A DNA stretch of 64,000 bases from Lentinus brumalis (GCA_001792895.1 MARA01000012.1:1236625-1300624), one strand, 5' to 3'. Counted from the first letter of the stretch, positions 47,858-59,756 are shown. The notes: generated by a model not told the origin, from the sequence alone. Translations and numbers: made by a program.

Positions 47858-50433
47858 GACTGGAACGTGGCTCGCTACGCCTATCCCGCTGCCCTTCAAC
47901 ATGTCATGCTAGTCGAAGGCACGGAACCTGCTGCAACTGTGACGCGTGATACGGAGGTCAGGCTCACGGCGCGTTCACGTTCAGATCGGGTCCGGAAGGC
48001 CAAGAAGATTGGCAGGGTGTGCGCAGCGGTGATGGTTAAAGAGGCAGAGGATGTTGATGAGCCACCATTGCCGAACGAGGAGGAGTGGGATGGATCTGAG
48101 CAAACCCTTCTGGATGCCTGGATGGAGGGGCGCAGCCTACAAGGTGCTCCTCAACTCTTTGTCTCTGCGAGCCATACCTACTCCCAGGAGCTCGCGGAAC
48201 AGGAGTACCAGAAACGGGGGCCAGCTCGTCCTGTCGAACAATTGGTGCCGGAACACTACCATGAGTATCTTAGTGTGTTTTCAAAGGAGGCGTCAGAACG
48301 GTTGCCCAACCATCGCCCCTATGATCACGCTATTGAGCTGGTTCCTGATGCCAAGATGTTCCACTCCAAGGTGTACCCTCTATCCCCGAACGAGCAGGTC
48401 GAGCTTGATAAGTTTCTTGAAGAAAACCTGGCCAAGGGTTACATTCGTGAGTCGAAGTCACCAATGTCCTCTCCCTTCTTCTTCGTCAAAAAGAAGGATG
48501 GCAGTCTTCGCCCTGTGCAGGACTATCGGAGACTAACGACATCACCATTAAGAACCGTTACCCGCTGCCGCTGGTTTCGGAACTGATGGATCGACTCAAG
48601 AAGGCCAAGTACTTCACGAAGCTCGACGCTGGGGGTATTCGCTGGGGGTACAACAACATTCGCATAAAGACAGGCGACGAGTGGAAAGCGGCCTTCGTGA
48701 CCAACCGGGGACTCTACGAACCCACAGTCATGTTCTTTGGTCTGGCCAACTCCCCCAGCACCTTCTCTGCATTCATGAACGACATCTTCAAGGACCTCAT
48801 CGTTCTCGGCAAGGTCACCGTCTATCTCGACGACATCCTCATCTTTACGAATGACCTTACTGAACATCGTACCCTTGTCCGAGAGGTCCTGAAGCGTCTG
48901 AAGGACACGACCTGTTCTGTAAACCAGAGAAGTGCGAATTCGAGCAGACCAAAGTGGAGTACCTCGGGATGTTCGTGTCCGAGAACCAGGTCGAGATGGA
49001 CCCGGTGAAGGTCAAGGGCATCGCAGACTGGCCAGTTCCCCGCAATGTGTCAGACATCAGGAAGTTTCGCGGCTTTGCGAACTTCTATCGTCGCTTCATC
49101 CGGAACTTCAGCGCCATCTGCAAGCCTCTAGACAGGCTGACTGGCAATGTCCCTTGGCAATGGGGAGAGGAGGAGCAGCGGGCATTTGAGGAGCTGAAGC
49201 AGTGCTTCCTGACAAGTCCCGTACTCCGCATCTACGACCCGGACCGTCCCACACGGTGGAAGTCGACGCCTCTGGGTTTGCCACAGGAGCGGTGCTGTCG
49301 CAGGAGGGGGAGGATGGAAAGTGGCACCCGATCGCCTTCCACTCCGAATCCATGAATGATGCTGAGCGCAACTACGAGATCTATGACAAAGAGATGCTCG
49401 CAATCATTCGTGCCCTCCAGGCGTGGCGCCACTACCTCGAAGGACTGCCCAGTATTCGAGATTCAGTCAGATCACAAGAATCTTGAATACTGGCGCACGG
49501 CGCAGAACCTCACCAGACGGCAGGCTCGATGGGCTCTCTACCTCTCTCGCTTTGACTTTGTCATCACACACAAACCGGGCACATCCAACGGTCGAGCAGA
49601 TGCACTATCCCGTCGCCCTGACCACCAGCGAGACAACACAGATGACAACCACGGCCGCACGGTACTACAACCTAGTCACTTCCGCTCTCTGGCTGCTAGA
49701 CGCGGACACCTGGCTCTGTACCGGAGAAGTCACTTCTGCGTCGGATCCGGAGTGTGGAGACCGCGAGAAAGAGGTGGCAGAGGCACTGCGCAAGGTGGAA
49801 CAACTCGGGCCAGCACGGCTGCAGAACGATCTGGTGGACTGGAATGTCGAGCAAGGTCCTCCTCTACGAGGCAAGGTCTACGTTCCCAATGATCGCACAC
49901 TACGGGCAGATATTGTTCGCCTGCACCACGACCTGCCACCAGCTGGGCACCCAGGCCAGTGGAAGACCATTGAGCTAGTAAGCCGCAACTACTGGTGGCC
50001 GGGTATGACACAGTTCATCAAAAACTATGTCGAGACCTGTGACACCTGTCGTAGAGGCAAGCCAATCCACGGCAAACGGCACGGTCAGCTGCAGCCAAAC
50101 GAGATCCCAGACGGCCCGGTCAGTTGTGACCTGTGACTTCATCACCGGCCTACCAGAGGTTGATGGGTACAACGCGCTGCAGCTCATTGCGGACCGGCAT
50201 GCGAAGCTAGTGCATCTCATTCCATGTCGAGACGAGATCGATGCCGAAGGTGCGGCGAACAACTTCATACGGGAGTATTTCCGCCTCCATGGACTGCCAC
50301 AAAGATCATCTCCGACCATGGTCCCCAGTTCGCCAGCAAGCTCTTCCGTGCCATTCTTAAGGGTCTTGGCATTGAGAGTGCACTGTCCACCGCGTACCAC
50401 CCCCAGACCGACGGACAGTCAGAGAGGTGGAAC

Positions 50434-51164
50434 TAGGGACCGTCATGAGTCACTCATGGGTGTACCCATGACTCATACCCATGGGTAAGCAAAATCTGAG
50501 AGCCCTACCCGTACTCATATGGGTATGTTCGCACGGGTTACTCATACCCATGGGTACATACCCCTGGGTTATGGGTAACTTATGGGTATATGGAAACATG
50601 GATACTCATGAGTAATCCATGAGTGCCCATGGGTGTCTAACCAAGCAATCATTGAATGGTGACTCATAAAGGTACCTTTTCATGGTGGTTCACATCATTC
50701 CTGTCATCTACATGATTCATGAGGAGACTCTCCTACCTGGGAATGGCTACATGGGAGGTTACTGAAGGGAGGCCCAAGGACCCAGTGATTATCCCGCATG
50801 GCACAAAGAACCTACTCAGCCAGCTGTTGGGCAAGCAAAGGGTGGAAAACTCTGGAGATACCTACATTAGTTGGTCGTATGTGTAGCAGATTAGTCACAT
50901 TACCTGTTTGTGATTACGTAGTAGTGTTATTAATAAATACATAGCCTTTCTTACCTTAGATAAACTAGCAGCATGGTTGACTAAAAGTATGGTAAGTCAC
51001 TATGAGTATCCATGGGTATACCCGCCAACTGCCAACCTTGTACCCGTACTCTTGCCTACCCGTGGGAAATGAGTAACCCATACCCATGAGTACGTTACCC
51101 ATGAGTATTCCCACGGGTTGAATCATGGGTATCCATGGGTTTTTGGTACTCATGATGGTCCCTA
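50434..51164. mobile_element. hAT MITE, copy 1 (731 bp), inside integrase
   Basis: Inverted ends TAGGGACCGTCATGAGT and, from the right, TAGGGACCATCATGAGT. The 8-base sequence GGTGGAAC is duplicated on both sides (50,426-50,433 and 51,165-51,172), diagnostic of the hAT superfamily. Subterminal regions are full of tacccatgggta and actcatgagta palindromes. No coding capacity. It sits three codons after the catalytic Glu codon (50,422-50,424) of the chromovirus integrase. Confidence 0.92.
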
Positions 51165-51939
51165 GGTGGAACCAGGAGGTAGAAGCCTATCTGCGGATGT
51201 TCTGCTCACGCCGCCGAGACGACTGGGTGCAGTGGTTGCCCATTGCAGAGTTTGCGTTCAACTCTCATGTCCACTCCTCCACAGGGTATTCACCCTTCTA
51301 CCTGCTCTACGGGTTCGAGCCACAGTTCCACATCCCCATGCTACCCACTGAGGTTCCTGCGGCAGACAGTCATCGCGAGGAACTCCGACGGGCCCGGGAG
51401 GATGCGACTGCAGCTTTGATGCTCACTGCGGAACACATGAAGGCACACTTTGACCAGCATGCTCGAGACGCTCCGGTCTTTGAGCCAGGTCAGAAGGTGT
51501 GGCTGGACACTCGCAACCTGCGAGTCACAGGGATGCCTCGGAAGTTGGTGGACAGGTATGCAGGTCCCTATCCAGTGGTACGCCGAGTTGGCAACCTTGC
51601 CTATGAACTCCGTCTACCAAAAGACCTACCCATCCATCCAGTCTTCCATGTGTCGCTGCTGCTGCCGCACAAGCACAGCTCCCTACCAGGCCGGCACCCA
51701 CCAGAGCCTGCACCAATTGAAGTGGAAGGAGAAGAGGAATACAAAGTTGAGTGGGTACTGGAGTCTCGCCGCTACGGACGAGGAAGGAAGCTCCAGTACC
51801 TCGTACGATGGAAGGGATGGGGTCCCGAACATGACAGCTGGGAGCCTGCGGAAAACCTGACCCATGCTCCACAGCGGGTTATGGAATTCTACGCGCAACA
51901 CCCAACATCCCACCGTTAGGTCGTGCGGACACGACCCTT

Positions 51940-51949
51940 GGGAGGGGGG
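51940..51949 (+). promoter_or_regulatory. Polypurine tract of the chromovirus
   Basis: gggagggggg a few bases before the right LTR, the expected plus-strand primer. Confidence 0.7.
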
Positions 51950-51952
51950 TAC

Positions 51953-52290
51953 TGTTACGAACAGCCTCCCTGGTACTATTCATTTCCTTTCCCAGTCATT
52001 CTATTGTTCGATCACCTTGATTCCCATGGTCTCTCTCACGTTATTGTCTTCTGACGCTGTTGTTCCCTCATGTATATAAGACCACCAGCGCTACCTGGGG
52101 ACCCTCAGTTTCAACCTCTTGTCCCCAGGTAAGCCAAGCTGTACTTCGCTCTGTAGATACCTCTCTCAATACATCTTGTCCCCAGCCCTGATCGTCGAGC
52201 CTTGCTCCGCTCTCGCTGCACAAGTGCTCGTCAACGCCCCTGCTCGTCTCGTGAGTCTTCCCTGATCTCCCTTGACGATCAGTCGTAACA
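51953..52290 (+). repeat. Right LTR of the chromovirus
   Basis: 338 bp, same ends as the left LTR; six substitutions by eye, five of them transitions. Confidence 0.93.
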
Positions 52291-53687
52291 ATATACACCT
52301 GTAGCGGAACTGTCCATAAATTATCCAAAAAGGGCAGAATGCATACAGTGTGAAATGGCTGCAAGATGTGTCATCAAGCATTGTCCTGAATGCATGAGAA
52401 GTACGTGCTGTATCTTTGCTTGTAGGTAGTGAATCGTTATGGTAGGGGGCTCTATCGATGCAGGGCATTTAGGTCAATCTGGGGATATCATACATGCTAG
52501 CATGCATGCCTGTCTGTAGTGTTGTGCAGGCTCAAGCTCTGAGCCCGACTGCCCGGGGTACCCGGCCCTTGGAGGAGGGTCTGGCTTTGAATTTCAAAAG
52601 CCTGAGCCCAGTCTGCAAGCCCGGGTTTTTTGCATTTGGCAGGAGTACTATATTTCGGCGTCGAAACTGTTACGGAGATGGGCCAATGGCCAGAGATCTG
52701 TACAGTATCTGCCCATTAGATAGGTGTGCATCTCCGAACTCAAACTCTATTTCGAGATGCCAGATCTCTCATCAAGCACTGAAGTTGAATGCACTCTCTC
52801 CTCTGTTTGCACTGCTGCTAGTGAGCCCTCCCCAGCCTGTGCACCCTCCTTCATACCCATCTGTTTGCCTTCCTGTTTGTTTTGACTGGCCTGAATAGCA
52901 CGTACACAGGGTTTACAAACTGTGCGGTAGGGTTTCAAAACTGTGCGGTAGTGTATGGCATTGCATATACTGTTCTAGCTCCTGTATTGATGGCTAGATC
53001 TGTTTAGAAGCAGAATACATATATCTTCATTAGATGGGTAGTGATGTGCAGGGCCAGGCTGGGCTCAGATACCCGGGCTCCGGCTGGGCTTTGGGGGGGC
53101 TTGGGCTCACTCGAATGTCAAGCCCAGCCCTCCATGAGGGCTCGGGCTGGGCCTGGGCTTCGAAGATGGGAGGACATAGGTGAATTGCACGTACTAAATA
53201 CAGAGGAAACCATGCCCTAGTTATCCTGTACAACTGAAAGGACAATAGATTGGGATTCTACGTGGTGTAGATATTACTTGATTGCTGCAAAAATGGCTGC
53301 AAATGACATGAGGAAGGTACTCACCTATGGCCTCCCCACCTAGGCTGTTAGATCATGAAGATAGGCTCTCCTGGCACTCTCTATAGGCCACTGTAATAAT
53401 CATCATGTCATCAGCTCATATGTAATGCTGCATCTTGGTTAGTTCACGACCCATAGCCTCTGATTCCCACCCATCCATGGATCCCTCCGGATCTCCTACT
53501 CAGTCCATCCCAGCTTATTGCTTGTTAGGTCATTGCGTAGTCGTCCTGGAGGTGGTGACACAGAGAGATGAGTCCAACACAGGCTGTATACTAGGGTGTG
53601 CCTCGGAGTAGGCAACCAGGACTAGTATCTTGCAGGCAGTTGGGCAGAACAACCTTTTGGTTTAAGGTCATGCTAAAAAGCATAACA
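52291..53687. other. Repeat debris with GGGCT-rich ends
   Basis: No gene. Two stretches (about 52,527-52,645 and 53,045-53,170) are made of repeated gggct/agccc motifs; the second begins cagggccaggctgggctcag, which resembles hAT-type termini of the CAGGGCC class. Neither has a matched partner. Confidence 0.4.
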
Positions 53688-53746
53688 CCTTGCCTGTATA
53701 TGATGTAAAGCCCTCCTGGCAAACTACCTATCCATGATATATCAGA
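53688..53746 (-). repeat. Inverted copy of the 40,951-41,005 segment
   Basis: gcctgtatatgatgtaaagc and the following 35 bases are the reverse complement of the sequence upstream of repeat A copy 1. Confidence 0.8.
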
Positions 53747-53933
53747 ACTACAACAGCTGCTGTGGAGCAAGCTACACTGCAGAAAATTCGCAGATTCCCA
53801 AAGTCCACGCAGTCACATGACGCAGCTATGATGTGACTTGGACGCGAGTCACGCAAAAGGCCAGTGTCGTCCTCATAAGCTCCACAGCCCGTTATTGAGG
53901 GTTCTCGCAGTCTTGTCTCTCCCCACCATCTCC

Positions 53934-54036
53934 CCCCTGAGCCCTCCTCCACACAGACTTTCAGTCTTTCTGTGCTCACCTCCCCTCTGAGCCCTCCTCC
54001 GCACAGACTTTCAGTCTTTCACTGTGCTCATTGCTG
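53934..54036 (+). repeat. Tandem duplication, about 50-bp units
   Basis: Two adjacent units share ctgagccctcctcc and cacagactttcagtctttc with small changes between them. Confidence 0.8.
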
Positions 54037-54575
54037 CACACAGTCCTCCGAGTCATTCTCCCACTCTTCAACCGTGAGTTGCTCTGCTATCTGATTAAGG
54101 ACCTGAACCAGCTGGGACGACGACACATTCAGATGGCATGTCCACCATGTCAGGCAAGGCCGTGGGCTCAAGAACAACACTTTTGAGCTGATCAGGGTGG
54201 AGATGGTCATGCTCCTACTAGTCTTGGTTCGCTTTATCGAAAGCGAACACCAGTAAGATCAGTTGAAAGCGAGAGATCAAGCTGAGAGCTTGGTGTATTC
54301 GGAAAGAGACTGAAAACTTGGGGTCGCTCTAAGACATTGCCCCTTATATACAAGTTGTGAGACTGCGGAAGAATGTTCCAGTATTCATAAAGAAGCTTCT
54401 GGGAAGTACTACTCATGTCCGCACTCTTCTGAAGTAACAACAGTGAGAATGAGCTAGAATATACGAGAAACTTCTGGAGACTTGCCTAACTAGTAAGACA
54501 ATAAGACAAACTTGTCGTGTGAGAGTAAAAGTACAAATCTGTTACTGATAACTTTGGATATGGTCGTAATACAAG
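54037..54575. other. Repeat-rich, no gene seen
   Basis: No supported gene or RNA. Confidence 0.4.
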
Positions 54576-54965
54576 GTTCATGATGTATCACGAACTCCCG
54601 GGGAAGCCTCTGGGGGCTTCCCAATATGGCAGCCAGCCTCCTGGGGGCCTGTTATCAGTAGATTAGGATTAGGCCCTGGTGGCTGTTATCTCTATAGATA
54701 ACAGCCTGATCTCATCTGTCCCGTGCCTCCTGTGCGTCCAATTTGGGCGCTTAAGCACCGCCGCGCCTCCCGACTGTCTCCTGCCAAATATGGCAATACT
54801 CCACTCCTGGCAGCATACAGGGGTACTTCCTCCCCCTGTAGCTCGCTCAGTTCTCAATCGTTCTGCCTCATTCTTCTTGCTATCTACTTGTCTCCTCAAG
54901 GCACATCAATTGCACCCTACGTGCCCATCAGTACTTCCAGAAATACATTAACGGGTATTGATGGC
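54576..54965 (+). repeat. Dispersed repeat A, copy 2
   Basis: Same orientation as copy 1 (41,007-41,640), shorter by an internal gap of about 240 bases. It is followed at once by the second MITE copy. Confidence 0.7.
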
Positions 54966-54979
54966 TATTATTGTCTGCC

Positions 54980-55710
54980 TAGGGACCGTCATGAGTCACT
55001 CATGGGTGTACCCATGACTCATACCCATGGGTAAGCAAAATCTGAGAGCCCTACCCGTACTCATATGGGTATGTTCGCACGGGTTACTCATACCCATGGG
55101 TACATACCCCTGGGTTATGGGTAACTTATGGGTATATGGAAACATGGATACTCATGAGTAATCCATGAGTGCCCATGGGTGTCTAACCAAGCAATCATTG
55201 AATGGTGACTCATAAAGGTACCTTTTCATGGTGGTTCACATCATTCCTGTCATCTACATGATTCATGAGGAGACTCTCCTACCTGGGAATGGCTACATGG
55301 GAGGTTACTGAAGGGAGGCCCAAGGACCCAGTGATTATCCCGCATGGCACAAAGAACCTACTCAGCCAGCTGTTGGGCAAGCAAAGGGTGGAAAACTCTG
55401 GAGATACCTACATTAGTTGGTCGTATGTGTAGCAGATTAGTCACATTACCTGTTTGTGATTACGTAGTAGTGTTATTAATAAATACATAGCCTTTCTTAC
55501 CTTAGATAAACTAGCAGCATGGTTGACTAAAAGTATGGTAAGTCACTATGAGTATCCATGGGTATACCCGCCAACTGCCAACCTTATACCCGTACTCTTG
55601 CCTACCCGTGGGAAATGAGTAACCCATACCCATGAGTACGTTACCCATGAGTATTCCCACGGGTTGAATCATGGGTATCCATGGGTTTTTGGTACTCATG
55701 ATGGTCCCTA
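54980..55710. mobile_element. hAT MITE, copy 2 (731 bp)
   Basis: Same length and ends as copy 1; I see one base difference (g in copy 1 at ccttgtaccc, a here). The flanks (tgtctgcc left, taaggggt right) do not match, so there is no target duplication. Left neighbour is repeat A, right neighbour is the family B LTR end. Confidence 0.92.
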
Positions 55711-55820
55711 TAAGGGGTGAAGTGATCGAGGATAGTAACACATGTAAGAACGAACCGGAGTTGCGGAGTCCGAGGTAGGTCCGGACCGGAGTTGGTGCCT
55801 TGTGGGCATGGAATGTAACA
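55711..55820 (-). repeat. Terminal fragment of LTR family B
   Basis: Matches 36,330-36,428, both ending at atgtaaca. It lies in what would be an intron of the hAT transposase to its right, so it appears to have cut that element. Confidence 0.65.
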
Positions 55821-55881
55821 ATAGCCTATAATGCAGGTTACTGTCAGTAAGCATAATGATAGCGACACACAAACGACGCAC

Positions 55882-57067
55882 CTTGACGATAGGATGTGAC
55901 ATGTGCATCGGATACGTGTCTCGACCCGAGCAGGCCCGGGAAGTAGGGTTTCGAGAGCCGCAATCATTGTGTCATTGTTAGATGTGTTGTCTGCAGTCTG
56001 CGCGTATATCTGTTACCATATGAGGCTGAGTGATAGTTAGATTATGTATCGTGCGGGGTCTTCAACAATACTGGCTCACCTTGTTCGTGATGCCAAATGA
56101 CTCAAGGCACAAGTTGAGCTCTTCAGCAAGATAATTGCCCGTGTAGTTGCGGCGGAGGCTAATGAAGCAAATGGTCAGAATGAAGAGACGTGACACGGAC
56201 CAACATGACAGACATACCAGATGTAGTCAAGGAGAATGCTCTGCAGCACCCCATTCTCCTCGAAGGAAACAATGACGCCGAGGAAGGAAATGACATTTGG
56301 TGATGTCCACCCATCAAACATGATGTGGATTGCCCACGTTGCCCCTGTAGGTAGATGGCAACCACTCATTTGGTGATTTGGAAGACTTCCTTGACGTCGT
56401 GGGATATGGTCATGGCTGATGTGATAGCCATCTTTGCATGCAAGAGCTTGAAGATCTTGAGGAGGGGTTCATCCTTGACGATGGCGAAGGGATGATGGCA
56501 TTGCGTAACCCATACCATTAACAAATAACGGAACTTGGCATGGGTGTAGCTCACGCCCTGGGCATAGTCAGTGATGGTACCAGGGGTACCAGGAGGAGGC
56601 GTGGTGCAGACATCCGCATGGCCCTTGAGGTCCGTGGTGGAAGTCTCCATGCATGCTTGTGTAAGTACAGTTCCTGTGCTAAGAAAAGTCAGTTGCGCAT
56701 ACCTAACAATGAAGAGCATGTTGAACTCACCGGGGGCACCTAAACTTATACTTCCATTCACCCTTCTCAAAGACAATCTTCAGAGGCATATCGTAGTGGT
56801 CGTAAATGTACGAGGTCCACTTCTTCATCTGTTGGGCTGAGGTACGTGTGGTTATGACTAATAGACACCATGAACGCCTTAGCACTCACCCAATACATCA
56901 TCCAGAGGAGTCTTGTCAGTTTTGTACCATTCATCAAAGGTCTGCCTCGCTTTCTTGCATAGCTGTGAGGCTGTGGCTGTCGGTGTTGATGCTGCAGATG
57001 GGCTTGCAGGGCAACTCGGCAAAGGTGAGCACTCATCATGAGTGCGCTTGTTTCCCTGTGCTGGCAT
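55882..57067 (-). pseudogene. hAT transposase, truncated at the C-terminal side
   Basis: Spliced pieces on the minus strand from the start codon at 57,067: an N-terminal basic segment with CKKARQTFDEWYK, then KKWTSYIYDHYDMPLKIVF, then ITDYAQGVSYTHAKFRYLLM, then HIMFDGWTSPNVISFLGVIV (first catalytic Asp), NYTGNYLAEELNLCLESFGI, and TADNTSNNDTMIAALETLLP (second Asp) ending before a gtgcgt donor at 55,881. These blocks follow the order of basidiomycete hAT transposases. The last acidic residue and the dimerisation domain are missing because LTR family B and the MITE lie beyond. Confidence 0.8.
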
Positions 57068-57714
57068 GGTTATCTGTTTGACCAGAGTAGACAGTGAGAA
57101 GAAGAGAGGTGGTGAAAACGAGAGGGGAAGAGAGAGATGATTGTAAGGCAGTGGTGGTTGGAAGCTGGAGGAGTGAACATTCAGATCAAGAGCTTGCTGG
57201 CTGGGATTTTATATGCACCCCTGCTTGAAAACAATAGCAGAGCCATAGACTCCGCAGCTTTGGCTTGGCTTTGAGGTATTCAGACCATGAAGGGGGTTCA
57301 ACAGCCATAAGCCACGAGCCCGCCGGTGATATGCGGCACTGCCAACTGGCCCTTGATGCCTTGCCACCGCAGCTGCGCTCTTGTCCTTTCCTTGCCTAAG
57401 TCGCGCTTTGTCCTCTACTTGCACGTATCTGTATTTTGCCTGGCTTTGGCTCTTGAAAGAACTCACTGCTAATCTCCTGCCAACGTCAAAGCCTTTCTTC
57501 AACGCACAGGAGCTACATGCCCGCCATGGGCTTTGTCCGTCATTGCATTGCCTAGTCGCTTGGACCAACACTCCATGGACAGAGAGGGTAGTGGTCTGGA
57601 AAGAGGGAAAGAGTTGGAACTGAGGAGATGATGGCTATAAAAGCTATCAGGTATGTCCTCAACATCTGTCATCTCTCCTCACTCCCCAGCTTGCTTGAGC
57701 CTCGATGCTGTTCC

Positions 57715-58306
57715 ATGTTGTCCAACATGGCTGATTCATCCAGCATACAGTCCTCAGCTCATGCGAGCCGACTCTTTGATATCACATCATTGCTCTCTAC
57801 CATATGTCCCCTACTCGCCGCTGCAGCGTGTCTCTCTCAAAATGAGCACATTCCCAATGTCCTCCATCTCACCAACACCATCGTCCGGCTATGCCTGGAG
57901 GCCCCGGTTGTTTGCTCTCTCCCCACAGAGAAGCAACACAACGTTGTTGACTTCATTACCATATACATGCAGTTAGTAACTGAGTCGCACCTGCTACTTG
58001 TGCTCATACTTACAAAGTGCTGACCCTACATCTGACCCCTGGCAGCTCCTTGCCCTCCGTACACTACTGTCATCCTCTCCTGTCGAGCGAGTATTCTTGA
58101 CAGCTGTGGGTCATGTTCAAGGACCGCGACATTGTGGCCCCAAGGTGTCCGATGTGCGGGTCTCCCCGCAGGGAGTGTACTACTTCCCTCATCCTGCCTC
58201 ATCCCTGGAGGTTTATCAAGCTAGCATCATGCTGCATCCGGTTATTCGGGAAGTGAGGGATGACCTCTCTGACTCTGATGTTCCGGAGCTTGTGGACCTA
58301 GACTAA
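57715..58306 (+). CDS. Unrecognised spliced ORF inside the hAT element
   Basis: Exons 57715-57971 and 58018-58306 with a 46-nt GT-AG intron give 181 residues; phase is kept. A TATA box (ctataaaa, 57,633-57,640) lies about 80 bases upstream of the start. The protein starts MLSNMADSSS, has a hydrophobic stretch (LLSTICPLLAAAACL), and ends with an acidic tail DDLSDSDVPELVDLD. It is divergent from the hAT transposase and lies between it and the terminus at 58,568, so it may be a second gene of that element. The string SSPVERVF superficially recalls the hAT dimerisation domain, but the rest does not fit. No function can be assigned; it may be non-coding. Confidence 0.35.
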
Positions 58307-58379
58307 TGCTGACTACCATAATGCACCATATGTTTCGTATTAACTGTACATCTCCTTTCTATCAGCTCATCACAGGCCA

Positions 58380-58568
58380 CTTGTATTTGTGAGTTACTCA
58401 TCGACATGCGTACCTGTAAGTACTTGCTGAACTTGCAGGTATGCCACTCACAAGTATGGGTATACCCATGGGAAAAAATTGTGCGAGCGCAAGTATGGAC
58501 CCTTGGATCCACATACTCGCAAGTGACGAGTATGAGTGAACTCGCGAGTGCACTCGTACAGGTCCCTA
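58380..58568 (-). mobile_element. hAT right terminus with subterminal repeats
   Basis: Read from the right, begins TAGGGACCTGTACGAGTGCA and contains many gcgagtg / acttgc motifs. It shares TAGGGACC with the MITE ends and 18 of the first 20 bases with the terminus at 38,799. It is taken as the outer end of the element that carries the transposase at 55,882-57,067. Confidence 0.7.
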
Positions 58569-59700
58569 TCCCTCATCAATTGTAATTGTTCTTCTAGGGC
58601 CACCACCCTGTCACCCATTCCAAGGGCAAGTTGGGTGCTACTCCAGGGAGTGTGTGCACCAGTGATCCCTTGCAATAGGGGATGTGGACAACCATATCAA
58701 CCATGTCCTCAAACCCAGGGTGCACAAGGGTGACCTTGGCGCCCTCCTAGATTGGTAGTGCTGCAGGCTCGAGTGTAACACTTGATGTATGTCACACCAT
58801 ATAAGTGTTAGTGTAGCAGTATATGCTGGTGCAGCATAAGTACCCCTCGTTGGCTGAGAGTATACCTCTTCAGTTAAACTGCCTTTTGGCATAGCAGCAC
58901 AAGTGCTTGGGGTCTAGTCATGTTACATCGAGGTCTTCAAGCCCAACATCTCCGCAAGGGAGACCACTTCTGGCCCAAAACTGTGCACCATCAGGTTAAC
59001 TTGAACATGGATGTGCCAGCCCTCTGGCATGTGTTGCATCTCCCCAAAATCATTGGCAAAGTCCAGAAAATACTGTAACAAGTTGACACCAAGACCTCCA
59101 GTGTGGATGTATACAAAAGCGAAAGGTTGGTGTGGGTGATAGGAATGGTGTTCTCAAGATCTTCGAGGAAGGATAGTGGCAGCTATTGATTTGCCTGAGT
59201 ATAGGGGATTAGAAGTGCCTAACACTGGACTTACCCCTGTCAAAGTCCTTGTCATTGCCATAGTTGCAAGATACTCCTCAAGGAATGTACACCTATTGCA
59301 TCCTCCAGGCCAAGGAGCCCTGCAACTGCCAGATTGACAGCACTGAGGATGGACCCTGGTGGGAGGAGTCCTCTGCGTATGGTACACAGTGCAGACTTAT
59401 TGTCTATGTCAGTGGAGACATGGACATGCTGTGTTACAATAAGTACAATATTGTGGCACTAGGCAGATCACCAATCTCGAAGAATAGGGATAACAGGGTA
59501 TCGAGAGTTTTGTAGCAGTTCTTGACATCAGTGGGGGAGAGCAGTTACACAATGTTGAGCTCTATTGAACTATTCACAAGATTTACCATGATGGTGATGG
59601 AGTCATGGATCACATGTGGTGTATTGGTTCCTGACTAAATTCCGCAGTTTCAAACAAGTTGACAACAATCCAGAATATCTGAATAGTCATCCAACACTCT
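58569..59700. other. Repeat-rich, no gene seen
   Basis: Short frames only, none with domain content. Confidence 0.4.
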
Positions 59701-59750
59701 ACTTATATAATACCATCAATTGTCATTCGCCAGTAGTGGCCCACTCCAAG
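59701..59750 (+). repeat. 45-bp dispersed repeat C, copy 1
   Basis: Contains cgccagtagtggcccactcc; recurs at 62,463-62,512 with a few changes. Confidence 0.7.
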
Positions 59751-59756
59751 GCAAGT

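Larger units (their letters stand above)
47404..51919 (+). pseudogene. pol of the chromovirus, frame-broken and split
   Basis: Domains in order: retropepsin with VDSGATTKFLH (about 47,570) and IIGLDWLREHNPEIDW; reverse transcriptase with SSPFFFVKKKDGSLR, MFFGLANSPSTF and VYLDDILIF (YxDD-type active site near 48,825); RNase H with [26 protein letters not shown] and [10 protein letters not shown]; integrase with the zinc-binding HH-CC segment (about 49,920-50,050), [18 protein letters not shown] and GQSERWNQ, the last split by the MITE; and a chromodomain near 51,741-51,890 (YLVRWKGWGPEHDSWEPAEN). At least eight single-base frame changes are needed to read through. Chromodomains usually steer integration towards marked chromatin. 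Confidence 0.88.
45361..52290 (+). mobile_element. Ty3/gypsy chromovirus LTR retrotransposon with nested MITE
   Basis: Two 338-bp LTRs enclose gag, protease, reverse transcriptase, RNase H, integrase and a C-terminal chromodomain, the chromovirus order. LTRs begin TGTTACGA and end TCGTAACA. I count six substitutions between them and no length change (about 98 percent identity), so insertion was fairly recent. The flanks are ATAGA and ATATA, a 4-of-5 match to a 5-base target duplication. A 731-bp MITE lies inside (50,434-51,164), and the coding region has many single-base frame breaks, so the copy is not autonomous. Confidence 0.93.

Noticed and set aside
50434..51164. Telomere-like or CRISPR-like array because of repeated acccatgggt motifs
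   Set aside because: The motifs are irregularly spaced palindromes inside a transposon with hAT ends and target duplication.
52527..53170. A complete hAT element with CAGGGCC ends
   Set aside because: Both GGGCT-rich stretches look like left ends and no matching right end or target duplication was found.
58046..58120. SSPVERVF as a hAT dimerisation domain
   Set aside because: The residues before and after do not follow that domain, and the strand is opposite to the transposase.
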